In this document: in pieces, positions 52,954 through 60,154 of the stretch
Numbering within the stretch: position 1 is the stretch's first letter
How the letters are laid out: every line of letters starts with the position of its first letter
Source: Streptomyces roseoverticillatus
Lineage (GTDB): Bacteria; Actinomycetota; Actinomycetes; Streptomycetales; Streptomycetaceae
Direction: 5' to 3'
Length of the DNA: 64,000 nt
Assembly: GCF_000719265.1 (NCBI RefSeq)
Contig: NZ_JOFL01000008.1
Span: 218,412 to 282,411 of the forward strand
Notes under the pieces: model-generated
Seen by the model: the letters and a program-made list of their open reading frames with translations, nothing else
What the model was told of the DNA's origin: nothing
The model's database searches: none
Position numbers and translations under genes: made by a program

Positions 52954-55137
52954 GTGACGGAGATAGACGTCTCCGGTCCGCCTGTTGAGGCGCCGGAGGA
53001 GAAGACGGCGGAAGTCGTCGACATCATCACCAAGCGCCCCGCCCCGTCCGCACCCGCGCCTGCCGAAGCGCCGGCCGCCTTCGACCCGATTGAGGCGGAG
53101 GACGAGCGCGGGGATGAGGAGGAGGGACGGCCGCGGCCGGTGGACCCGCCGGACCTGCCCTCGCCCGGGGTCACCACGTTCAAGCGCAAGCCGATCCTGC
53201 CGGGCTGGCTGCTGTCCAAGCGGGACTTTGCCGCCACTGTTCAGCGGGCCTGCGGCAACGCCCTGTACGCGACTGCCTTCCACGGTATCCGCACTCCCTG
53301 GTACGCATTGCAGCTGGGCATCCTTGCTCCGCGGGGTGCTGCCCGCATGGTGCGGGAGACGAACCGTTGGGTGTGGGATGCCGAGGCCGCCCCGCTGCGC
53401 GCCTACGAGGTGTTCCACGAGAACACCGGCGAGTATCTGAAGCTCACCCGTCAGCGGGACCGCCGGGTACGGCTGCGGGTGCTGGTGACCGCCGTCGGCA
53501 TCGTCTTCGGTGCCGCGTTCGCTCTGGCCCTGTACGTACTGGCCCCGGCCTGGCTGGCAGTCTTCGCCTCGGCCGCGGTGCTGACATGCGGGTTTCGGGG
53601 TGCGCCGGCGGATCAGCCGGTGATCGGGCCTGCGGTGATGAAGAGCGAGTTGCAGAAGCTGACCGGGTCGATCGTGCTGCGTGCGCTGGACAACATCGGT
53701 AACCCCAAGCTGTCGGCTGCCATCAAGAAGGGCGGCGACATGAACGGGCTGCACTTCACTTCCGAGATCACGCGGGATGGGCCGGGCTACCGCGCCGACC
53801 TGGACCTGCCCTGGGGCGTGACCCCGGAGGACATCATGGAGTCCCGTAGGGCCCTGGCCTCCGGGCTGCGGCGCAAGGTCGGCTGCGTGTGGCCGGCCGC
53901 CGACCCCGAAGAGCACGAAGGACGCTTGATCTTGTGGGTGGGCGACAAGCCCATGAACGAGACGAAGAAACCCGCCTGGCCGCTGCTGAAGTCCGGGCAG
54001 GTAGACCTGTTCAAGCCGGTCGTCTTCGGCAACGACCAGCGCATGCGTGACGTGGCGGTGACCCTGATGTTCGCCTCCGTCGTGGTCGGCTCCATCCCGC
54101 GCATGGGCAAGACGTTCCTGATGCGCCTGCTCCTGCTCATCGCCGCCCTCGACCCGCGCGCCGAGCTGCACGCCTTCGACTTCAAAGGAACCGGAGACTT
54201 CGGCGCCCTGGAGCCGGTCTGCCACCGCTACCGCGCAGGCGATGAGGACGAGGACATCCTCTACGTCCTGGAATCCCTACGGGAGCTGCGCCAAGAGCTG
54301 CGCCGCCGGGCGAAGGTCATCAAGTCGCTGCCGCGCTCGCGTTGCCCGGAGTCGAAGGTCACTCCGGAGCTGGCGAACGACAAGTCGCTGCGGCTGCACC
54401 CGATCGTGGCCGGGTTCGATGAGTGCCAGGTCCCCTTCGAGCACGAGAAGTACGGCGCGGAGATCGAAGAGATCTGCACCGACCTGGGCAAACGCGGCCC
54501 CGCCCTCGGCATCGTTGCTCTGTTCGGGACGCAGCGCCCGGATGCCAAGTCCCTGCCGACCGGCATCAGCGCGAATGCGGTCCTGCGGTTCTGCCTGAAG
54601 GTCATGGGCCAGCCCGCCAACGACATGGTCCTGGGCACGTCGATGTACAAGGCCGGGTACCGGGCGGCGATGTTCTCCCGCACCGACCGTGGCATCTGCT
54701 GGATGGCCGGCGAGGGCGACGACCCGCGCATCGTCGCGAGCGCCTTCGTTGACGCCGTCGGCGCGGAGAAGGTCGTTGCCCGGGCGCGGAAGATGCGCGA
54801 GGAGTACGGCAACGTCACCGGGCACGCGATCGGCCAGCAGCCCGCCGGCGGTGAAGCCACCTTCGACCTCCTCGCCGACATCCTTAAAGTCGTCCCCGCC
54901 GACGAGGACAAGGTCTGGAACGAGAAGGTCGCCGAGCGCCTCGCCACCCTCCGCCCGGAGATCTACAGCGGCTGGAAGGCCGAAACGGTCGCGAAGAACC
55001 TGCGCCCGCACGGGGTCAGCGTCCAGGACGTCTGGGGTACCACCGAGCAGGGCAAGGGCACCACCCGCCGCGGCATCACCCGTGCCGACGTCGCGACGGC
55101 CATCACTCAGCGTGACGGAAAGCAGTCTCGGGGCTGA
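52954..55137 (+). CDS. FtsK/SpoIIIE-type conjugal DNA translocase (TraB/TraSA-like)
   Basis: This 727-residue protein moves double-stranded element DNA to the recipient. After an acidic N-terminus come two membrane helices (about 174-213). The ATPase domain has a Walker A variant VVVGSIPRMGKT near 378, LHAFDFKGTGDFG, Walker B LHPIVAGFDECQVPF and the arginine-bearing FGTQRPDAKSLPTGISAN. A winged-helix-like C-terminus (ATLRPEIYSGWKAETVAKNLRPHGV) probably recognises the element's transfer site. GTG start with AAGGAG upstream. As in other AICEs a single protein is expected to suffice for DNA transfer. Confidence 0.92.
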   Translation: MTEIDVSGPPVEAPEEKTAEVVDIITKRPAPSAPAPAEAPAAFDPIEAEDERGDEEEGRPRPVDPPDLPSPGVTTFKRKPILPGWLLSKRDFAATVQRACGNALYATAFHGIRTPWYALQLGILAPRGAARMVRETNRWVWDAEAAPLRAYEVFHENTGEYLKLTRQRDRRVRLRVLVTAVGIVFGAAFALALYVLAPAWLAVFASAAVLTCGFRGAPADQPVIGPAVMKSELQKLTGSIVLRALDNIGNPKLSAAIKKGGDMNGLHFTSEITRDGPGYRADLDLPWGVTPEDIMESRRALASGLRRKVGCVWPAADPEEHEGRLILWVGDKPMNETKKPAWPLLKSGQVDLFKPVVFGNDQRMRDVAVTLMFASVVVGSIPRMGKTFLMRLLLLIAALDPRAELHAFDFKGTGDFGALEPVCHRYRAGDEDEDILYVLESLRELRQELRRRAKVIKSLPRSRCPESKVTPELANDKSLRLHPIVAGFDECQVPFEHEKYGAEIEEICTDLGKRGPALGIVALFGTQRPDAKSLPTGISANAVLRFCLKVMGQPANDMVLGTSMYKAGYRAAMFSRTDRGICWMAGEGDDPRIVASAFVDAVGAEKVVARARKMREEYGNVTGHAIGQQPAGGEATFDLLADILKVVPADEDKVWNEKVAERLATLRPEIYSGWKAETVAKNLRPHGVSVQDVWGTTEQGKGTTRRGITRADVATAITQRDGKQSRG

Positions 55138-55147
55138 CCGCGTACCG

Positions 55148-55184
55148 GTGCTAGGTCTAGCACTCACCGTTGCTAGGCCTAGCA
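55148..55184. promoter_or_regulatory. Two CTAG-centred palindromes after the translocase gene
   Basis: GTGCTAGGTCTAGCAC (55148-55163) and TGCTAGGCCTAGCA (55171-55184) have centres 22 bases apart, two helix turns. A further TGCTAGC half lies at 55189. They may be an operator for the following small-gene operon or a DNA site for transfer. Confidence 0.5.
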
Positions 55185-55278
55185 CCCCTGCTAGCGCCCC
55201 AAACCGCATCTGATCAGCAGCCTCGCACCTAGCGGCTGACCTGCGCGAACACCCCAAATCCCGCCCGGAAGGCCTTCC

Positions 55279-55530
55279 ATGACCCTCCCTCTCCTTGCTA
55301 GCGCCTGCCTCATCGCTGTCACGCTCGGTTATGCGGCGCTGTGTGCGGGATCGCCGTTCGGCAACTGCCGCAAGTGCCGCGGCATGGGCCACAAGCTCAA
55401 GCACGACCGCAAAGGCCGCCTCAAGCGTGGCAAGGACTGCCGCCGCTGCGACGGCCACGGCAAGCGCATACGCATCGGCCGCCACCTCTACAACCTCTGG
55501 CTCCACACCTACCGCGACGGCACCCGGTGA
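55279..55530 (+). CDS. Small membrane-anchored zinc-finger-like protein (CxxC repeats)
   Basis: The 83-residue protein has an N-terminal membrane segment (LLASACLIAVTLGYAALCAG) followed by CRKCRGMGHK and CRRCDGHGKR. These are two CxxCxGxG-type units as in the DnaJ zinc domain, separated by a basic linker, so one zinc ion may be bound. The C-terminus is basic. ATG start. Found beside traB in Streptomyces elements; role unknown. Overlaps the next gene by four bases. Confidence 0.72.
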   Translation: MTLPLLASACLIAVTLGYAALCAGSPFGNCRKCRGMGHKLKHDRKGRLKRGKDCRRCDGHGKRIRIGRHLYNLWLHTYRDGTR

Positions 55531-55652
55531 TCCGTCGCCTGCTCTACCTCGCTCTCACCGCCGTCCTGCTCGGTCTCGCCACCGGCACCTGCTCCGGCCA
55601 GGACACCGGCCCGGCCACGCCGCCGCCCGCCACCACAACCCAACTCCCCTGA
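55527..55652 (+). CDS. Small exported or lipoprotein-like peptide, 41 aa
   Basis: It starts MIRRLLYLALTAVLLGLATG and ends in a Pro/Thr-rich tail (PATPPPATTTQLP). The first half looks like a signal peptide, with ATGTC as a possible lipobox cysteine. GTG overlaps the preceding stop (GTGA). Followed by AAAGGAGG for the next gene. Not recognised. Confidence 0.5.
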   Translation: MIRRLLYLALTAVLLGLATGTCSGQDTGPATPPPATTTQLP

Positions 55653-55665
55653 AAGGAGGCCTGCC

Positions 55666-55854
55666 GTGGCCCTGACAGTGTCCATGGTCTTCCTGTTCGG
55701 CCTCGTGCTCTGCTTCCTCCTCCGCTCCAAGTCCCTCGGCTACGGCTCCGCGTTCATCGCCATCATGTTCGGCTTCTACCTCGCCTCGACCGGCGCCGCC
55801 GAGCCCGTGAACGACCTCACCACCGCCGTCGTCAACGCCATCGACAACATCTAG
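55666..55854 (+). CDS. Small two-helix membrane protein, 62 aa
   Basis: It contains VSMVFLFGLVLCFLLR and GSAFIAIMFGFYLAS, two hydrophobic helices joined by a short basic turn, and a polar C-terminus (NDLTTAVVNAIDNI). GTG with AAAGGAGG seven bases upstream, the best ribosome binding site in this block. Small membrane proteins of this type recur next to traB in AICEs and may help membrane passage or spread. Confidence 0.7.
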   Translation: MALTVSMVFLFGLVLCFLLRSKSLGYGSAFIAIMFGFYLASTGAAEPVNDLTTAVVNAIDNI

Positions 55855-55864
55855 GAGGCCGACC

Positions 55865-56089
55865 GTGCCCGAACCCATCGCACAGCCCGGCCCCGCCACC
55901 ATCACCCTCATGGCCGCAGGCCACCTCCGCGACGCCCTCAGCGCCCACGCCCGCGGAGACCTGCCCACTGCCATCAGCGCGCTGATGAGCATCGACCCCG
56001 AGTCCTGGCAGGCCATCGAACACCGCCTGTCCCTCCTCGGCGGCACCGCCGCCGATCTCCTCCACAGCGTCAGGGAGATCCGCCCGTGA
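55865..56089 (+). CDS. Small hypothetical protein, 74 aa
   Basis: A soluble helical protein: TITLMAAGHLRDALSAHARG, DLPTAISALMSIDPESWQAI and LLGGTAADLLHSVREI. GTG start with AGGAGG upstream in the GAGGCCGACC context; overlaps the following ATG. No known motif. Confidence 0.62.
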   Translation: MPEPIAQPGPATITLMAAGHLRDALSAHARGDLPTAISALMSIDPESWQAIEHRLSLLGGTAADLLHSVREIRP

Positions 56090-56325
56090 ACCCCGAACTC
56101 CTCGCCGCCGGCGTGCTCCTCGGCCCCGGCCTGATCCTCGGCCCGCTCTGCCTGCTCGGGCACCGCCGGGCCCGCCACCACGACGACATCGCCGCGGCCG
56201 TCCTCGCCAGCTTCACCTCCACGCCGCCCTCGCCGCCGGGCGAGCCGCGACCGCTCCCGGAGCAGCAGCTCGCCCCCGTCATCGACCTTGAGGCACGGCG
56301 CCACCACAACCGCAGGGCCGCCTGA
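56086..56325 (+). CDS. Small membrane protein, 79 aa
   Basis: One N-terminal helix (LLAAGVLLGPGLILGPLCLLG) is followed by a His/Arg-rich turn and a Pro-rich linker ending in VIDLEARRHHNRRAA. The start overlaps the stop of the previous gene (ATGA type). Unknown function. Confidence 0.62.
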   Translation: MNPELLAAGVLLGPGLILGPLCLLGHRRARHHDDIAAAVLASFTSTPPSPPGEPRPLPEQQLAPVIDLEARRHHNRRAA

Positions 56326-56328
56326 CTG

Positions 56329-56347
56329 GCGGCTCGTTCTGAGCCGC
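56329..56347 (+). terminator. Short hairpin before the 156-aa gene
   Basis: GCGGCTC-GTTCT-GAGCCGC, seven base pairs, sits just after a stop and 15 bases before the next start. Could be an attenuator or terminator. Confidence 0.45.
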
Positions 56348-56361
56348 GAGAGGAGAGAGCC

Positions 56362-56832
56362 ATGTTCGAGATCCGCATCATCTGTGACCCGGCTGATGTA
56401 TCCCGCATCAGTGCCGCGCTGAACTTCACATTCGCCACCGAGGCCGTGCGTGAGTACCCCGCCCGTGTCGGCCGGCGTACCCGCTTGTACGCCATCGCGG
56501 ACCACCATGCAGCCGAAGGGGAGTGGCCCTCGCCCACGGAGGCATACGCCAACGCCCCCGACACCGAGAATGAGCGCGCTTGGGTGGACGAAAACCTGGC
56601 CGCCGAGCACGCATGGGACAGCTGCCGCGAGTTCTGGCTGCGGCAGGGCGCGCTGTGGGACCGCATTGCCCTTCGTGAGGAAGCCGATGGACACCACGGT
56701 GACGCATGTGTCCTGGCCCGTCAGGCGGGCCGCCGCGTGATGGACATGGACGGTGAGCGCACCACCTGCGACACCCGCGCATACCTCCGCCAGCAGTACG
56801 CCCGGTTCCTGAACTCCAGCGAAAGCGAGTGA
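56362..56832 (+). CDS. Hypothetical protein, 156 aa
   Basis: The acidic soluble protein begins [20 protein letters not shown], a ferredoxin-like alpha/beta start, and continues with a helical part ([40 protein letters not shown]). ATG with AGAGGAGAGAG upstream; overlaps ssb by four bases. Its placement in front of SSB hints at a role in DNA handling, but nothing in the sequence proves it. Confidence 0.65.
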   Translation: MFEIRIICDPADVSRISAALNFTFATEAVREYPARVGRRTRLYAIADHHAAEGEWPSPTEAYANAPDTENERAWVDENLAAEHAWDSCREFWLRQGALWDRIALREEADGHHGDACVLARQAGRRVMDMDGERTTCDTRAYLRQQYARFLNSSESE

Positions 56833-57308
56833 TTCCCGTGTCTGTCGGAGAGACCACCATCACCGTCGTCGGCAACCTGGCCGGTGACCCGGAGATGCGC
56901 GTCACGCCCAGCGGCGTGGCCATGGTGCGATTCCGCATCGCCTCCACCCCGCGCAGCTACAACAAGAACGACGGCCAGTGGCAGGACGGCACCACGATGT
57001 TCCTGCGTTGCACCGCCTGGCGGGACCTCGCCGAGAACGTCTCCTCCAGCCTCACCAAGGGCACGCGCGTCGTCGTCACCGGCCGCCTGCGGCAGCAGGA
57101 CTGGGAGACCCCTGAGGGGGAGAAGCGCTCCATGCTCGCCCTGGAAGTCGACGACATCGGCCCGTCGCTGCGCTTCGCCACGGCCAAACCCACCCGCGTC
57201 CAGAGCAGGAGCGCCGTGCCGGCGAACGACGCGTGGAACATCGGCGCCCCGGCTCCGACCCCCGCCGTAGCCACGTCCGGCGCAGCGGACAACGAGCCGC
57301 CGTTCTAG
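56829..57308 (+). CDS. ssb: Single-stranded DNA-binding protein of the element
   Basis: This 159-residue OB-fold protein has [68 protein letters not shown] and a C-terminal tail ending NEPPF. The tail resembles the acidic DDDIPF tip that recruits replication proteins, but is less acidic. It is distinct from a chromosomal SSB and probably covers element single strands during replication or transfer. GTG start; translation may begin three codons later. Confidence 0.93.
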   Translation: MIPVSVGETTITVVGNLAGDPEMRVTPSGVAMVRFRIASTPRSYNKNDGQWQDGTTMFLRCTAWRDLAENVSSSLTKGTRVVVTGRLRQQDWETPEGEKRSMLALEVDDIGPSLRFATAKPTRVQSRSAVPANDAWNIGAPAPTPAVATSGAADNEPPF

Positions 57309-57313
57309 CTCCG

Positions 57314-57359
57314 CCCGGGGCGGCCGCCTCTCGCCACCCCTCACCGCGGCCGCCCCGGG
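57314..57359 (+). repeat. Intergenic hairpin module, copy 3 of 5
   Basis: The stem CCCGGGGCGGCCGC and its complement (14 bp) enclose a loop starting CTCTCGCCA. TCTCTGCCCCTTCGCC and AGAGGAG follow. The next gene starts 38 bases after the stem. Confidence 0.85.
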
Positions 57360-57397
57360 TCTCTGCCCCTTCGCCAGAAGAGGAGACCCGGACCACG

Positions 57398-57637
57398 ATG
57401 TCCGTCCCCATTTCCCCGCCGCTGAACCCGCGCCGGCTGCGCCTGCTCGACGCCATCCGCTGTCTGCCCGGCGAATGGACGACCCAGCGCGCCTACCGCC
57501 TCTACCAGAGCGCCGGGTGCGGCCCCAAGCGCGCCACTGCCCGCAATGACCTCAAGGCCCTGGCACGCTCCGGCTACCTGACCCAGCACGACACCTTCGG
57601 CCGGCGCTACTTCACCCTCAAGCCGACCGGCTCCTGA
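57398..57637 (+). CDS. Small winged-helix-like protein, 79 aa
   Basis: The protein reads NPRRLRLLDAIRCLPGEWTT, QRAYRLYQSAGCGPKRATARNDL, then KALARSGYLTQHDTFGRRYF. It looks like a compact winged helix (RNDLKALARSGYL recognition helix, GRRYFTL wing). ATG at 57398 selected; longer frame to 57233 overlaps ssb. It sits between two hairpin modules and may regulate nearby genes. Confidence 0.7.
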   Translation: MSVPISPPLNPRRLRLLDAIRCLPGEWTTQRAYRLYQSAGCGPKRATARNDLKALARSGYLTQHDTFGRRYFTLKPTGS

Positions 57638-57644
57638 CGTGCTC

Positions 57645-57685
57645 CCGGGGCGGTCGCTTCTCGCCACGGACCGCGGCCGCCCCGG
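57645..57685 (+). repeat. Intergenic hairpin module, copy 4 of 5
   Basis: CCGGGGCGGTCGC pairs with GCGGCCGCCCCGG (one G-U pair). The loop is TTCTCGCCACGGACC. GGCTCCCTGTCTCTTCGCCAG follows; the methyltransferase starts 35 bases after the stem. Confidence 0.85.
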
Positions 57686-57720
57686 CTCCCTGTCTCTTCG
57701 CCAGAACGCACGGAGGCTCT

Positions 57721-59136
57721 GTGCTGACCCTGACCGATCTGTTCTGCGGCGCCGGCGGCTCGTCCACGGGCGCCATCACGGTTCCCGGTGTCCGGGTGCG
57801 GATGGCCGCGAACCACGCCCGGTACGCCGTCGACACGCACCAGGCCAATCACCCCGACGCTGATCACGACTGTGCCGACCTGTCCCAGGTCGAGCCCCGC
57901 CGCTACCCGCGCACGGACATCCTGTGGGCCTCTCCGGAGTGCACCAATCACTCCGTCGCCAAAGGCCGCAAGCGCGGTCACGGCGCCCACAGCGACGGCC
58001 TGTTCGCCGAGGACGGCACCGACGAAGCGGCCGTCCGCTCACGCGCCACCATGCACGACGTCCCGCGCTTCGCCGAAGTCCACCGCTACCGCGCGATCAT
58101 CGTGGAGAACGTGGTCGACGCCTACTGGTGGGGCCCCGAACAAGCTCCGGGCGCCGCCTTCCAGGCATGGCTGTCCACCCTCCACGCCTGGGGATACGAG
58201 CACCACATCGTGTGGCTGAATTCCATGCACGCCGCCCGGTTCGGGCCGGCCGCACCCCAGTCGCGCGACCGCATGTACGTGTTGCTGTGGCGCAAGGGGG
58301 AGCGCCGCCCCGACTTCGACAAGTGGACCCGGCCCGAGGCCGAGTGCCCCACCCACGGACGGGTGCGCGCCATGCAGGCATTCAAGCGCCCGGACCGACG
58401 CTGGGGTCGGTACGGAGCCCGCGCCCAGTACGCGTGGCGCTGCCCGCGGACCGAGTGCCGCAACGCCGTCGTGGAACCGGAAGTGCGCCCGGCCGCCGAG
58501 GTCATCGACTGGGGGCTCCCCGCAGTTGCGATCGGCGAGCGCAGACGTCCTCTCGCGGCCGACACGATGCGCCGCATACGTGCGGGATTCACCGCCTTCG
58601 CCGAACCGCTCGCCGTTCCCGTGGAAGGCAGGGACGGCAAGCGCGCCGCGCCCGTCTCGGCGCCCCTGCGGACGGTGACGACACGGAACGAGACAGGAAT
58701 CGCCCTGCCGCCGTACATGGTCGAACTCAGGGGCGGCGGATCCTCGCACCGCGCCATCACCCAGCCCCTGGCAACCGTGTGCGCCTCGGGCAACCACCAC
58801 GGAATCGTGACTGCCCCCGACCTGGTCGTCCCCTACTACAGCAACGGCACCGCCCGGCCCGCCAGTCGGCCGCTGCCCACGGTCACCACCGTCGAGCGGC
58901 ACGGGGCGCTGTACGGGGGCACGGTCTCGTCCCTGGAGGAGTGCCGGTTCCGGATGCTGGAACCGCATGAGTACGCCGCAGCCATGGCCTTCCCCGCCAC
59001 CTACCGGCTGCTGGCCAGGGACAAGCGCACCCGGGTCCTCATGCTTGGCAACGCCGTCACCCCGCCCGCAGCCCGGGACCTGATCGCCATGGTGAGCGAA
59101 GCCATCACCGGGCAGGAACTCCAGCCCTGCGCCTGA
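57721..59136 (+). CDS. DNA (cytosine-5) methyltransferase
   Basis: The 471-residue enzyme transfers a methyl group from S-adenosylmethionine to cytosine. Motif I is TDLFCGAGGSSTGA; motif IV has the nucleophile Cys74 in ASPECTNHS (SPEC instead of the common PPC). Motif VI is VENVV, motif VIII QSRDRMYVL, and motif X MLGNAVTPPAARDL. The middle region (about 190-390) would be the target recognition part. No restriction enzyme gene is present, so it may protect the element from host restriction. GTG start. Confidence 0.92.
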   Translation: MLTLTDLFCGAGGSSTGAITVPGVRVRMAANHARYAVDTHQANHPDADHDCADLSQVEPRRYPRTDILWASPECTNHSVAKGRKRGHGAHSDGLFAEDGTDEAAVRSRATMHDVPRFAEVHRYRAIIVENVVDAYWWGPEQAPGAAFQAWLSTLHAWGYEHHIVWLNSMHAARFGPAAPQSRDRMYVLLWRKGERRPDFDKWTRPEAECPTHGRVRAMQAFKRPDRRWGRYGARAQYAWRCPRTECRNAVVEPEVRPAAEVIDWGLPAVAIGERRRPLAADTMRRIRAGFTAFAEPLAVPVEGRDGKRAAPVSAPLRTVTTRNETGIALPPYMVELRGGGSSHRAITQPLATVCASGNHHGIVTAPDLVVPYYSNGTARPASRPLPTVTTVERHGALYGGTVSSLEECRFRMLEPHEYAAAMAFPATYRLLARDKRTRVLMLGNAVTPPAARDLIAMVSEAITGQELQPCA

Positions 59137-59143
59137 ACAAGGC

Positions 59144-59183
59144 CGGAGCGGCCGCCTCTCGCCAAAAGACCGCGGCCGCTCCG
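59144..59183 (+). repeat. Intergenic hairpin module, copy 5 of 5
   Basis: CGGAGCGGCCGC pairs with GCGGCCGCTCCG; the A-T change against the other copies is compensated. Loop CTCTCGCCAAAAGACC. TCTCCGTCCCTTCGCAGAAACG follows; prim-pol starts 38 bases after the stem. Confidence 0.85.
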
Positions 59184-59221
59184 TTTCTCCGTCCCTTCGC
59201 AGAAACGGGAGAACCACCAGC

Positions 59222-60154
59222 ATGACACCAAACGCCCCCTCGGCGCTGCTGTCCGCCGCAATGGATGCCGCCCGCCGCGGCTGGCCCGTCTTCCCGCTCC
59301 GCCCCGGCGACAAACGCCCCGCCGGCCACGCCGAGACCCGCTGCCCCGGCACCGGCCGGTGCGCTGCCGGTCACCGCACGCCCGAACAGCGCGCCACCCG
59401 CGACCACGCGGCCATCACCGCTGCCTGGTCCACCACCCCGTACAACGTCGGCATCGCCACCGGCCCCGCCGGCCTGCTCGTCGTCGACCTCGACGTCCCC
59501 AAGCACCCGGACGACACCCCGCCCCCGGAATGGGCCGAGCAGGGAGTTGCCGACGGCTTGGACGTCTTCGCCGTCCTGTGTGAACGGGCCGGGCAGGAAC
59601 TTCCCGGCGAGACCTTCACGGTGCGCACCTGCCGCGGTGGCCTGCACTACTACTTCACCGCACCGGCAGGAAAGACGCTACGCAGTGGAGCAGGGACCCT
59701 GGGCTGGAAGGTCGACACCCGCGCATGGGGCGGATACGTCGTCGCCGCCGGCAGTACCGTCGGCGACCGCCCGTACGCGATCGTTCACGACGCTGCTCCC
59801 TCCCCCCTCCCTGCGTGGCTCTGTGAGCGGCTCACCCATACGCCCGCACCCGCTCCCATGCCCTTGGCCACCCTCTCCGCCCGCATGCGCAACGCCAACG
59901 CCTACGCCCAGGCGGCCGTACGCGGCGAGCTGGAGAAGATCGCGGCTGCCGGTGAGGGCTCTCGCAACCGGACCGTGTACTTCGCCGCCTACGCCCTCGC
60001 CCGCCTCATCAAGCTCGGGGACCTGGCCGAGGCGGACGTCGAGGCGGAGCTCATGACCGCGGGACAGGCCAAAGGGCTCCCCGCCGGGGAATGCCGCACC
60101 GCGATCCGCTCCGGCCTGACCCGCGGCGGCGTGACGGGGGCGAGCGCAGCATGA
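59222..60154 (+). CDS. Bifunctional DNA primase/polymerase (prim-pol domain)
   Basis: This 310-residue protein of the archaeo-eukaryotic primase-polymerase superfamily has AMDAARRGWPVFPLRPGDKRPAG near the N-terminus, VGIATGPAGLLVVDLDVP with the catalytic DxD, TVRTCRGGLHYYFTAP and WGGYVVAAGSTV. A C-terminal helical PriCT-like part follows (GSRNRTVYFAAYALARLI). It probably starts DNA synthesis at the element's origin. ATG start with ACGGGAGAA upstream. Its stop overlaps the DUF3987 gene, a pair typical for RepPP-type AICEs. Confidence 0.92.
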   Translation: MTPNAPSALLSAAMDAARRGWPVFPLRPGDKRPAGHAETRCPGTGRCAAGHRTPEQRATRDHAAITAAWSTTPYNVGIATGPAGLLVVDLDVPKHPDDTPPPEWAEQGVADGLDVFAVLCERAGQELPGETFTVRTCRGGLHYYFTAPAGKTLRSGAGTLGWKVDTRAWGGYVVAAGSTVGDRPYAIVHDAAPSPLPAWLCERLTHTPAPAPMPLATLSARMRNANAYAQAAVRGELEKIAAAGEGSRNRTVYFAAYALARLIKLGDLAEADVEAELMTAGQAKGLPAGECRTAIRSGLTRGGVTGASAA

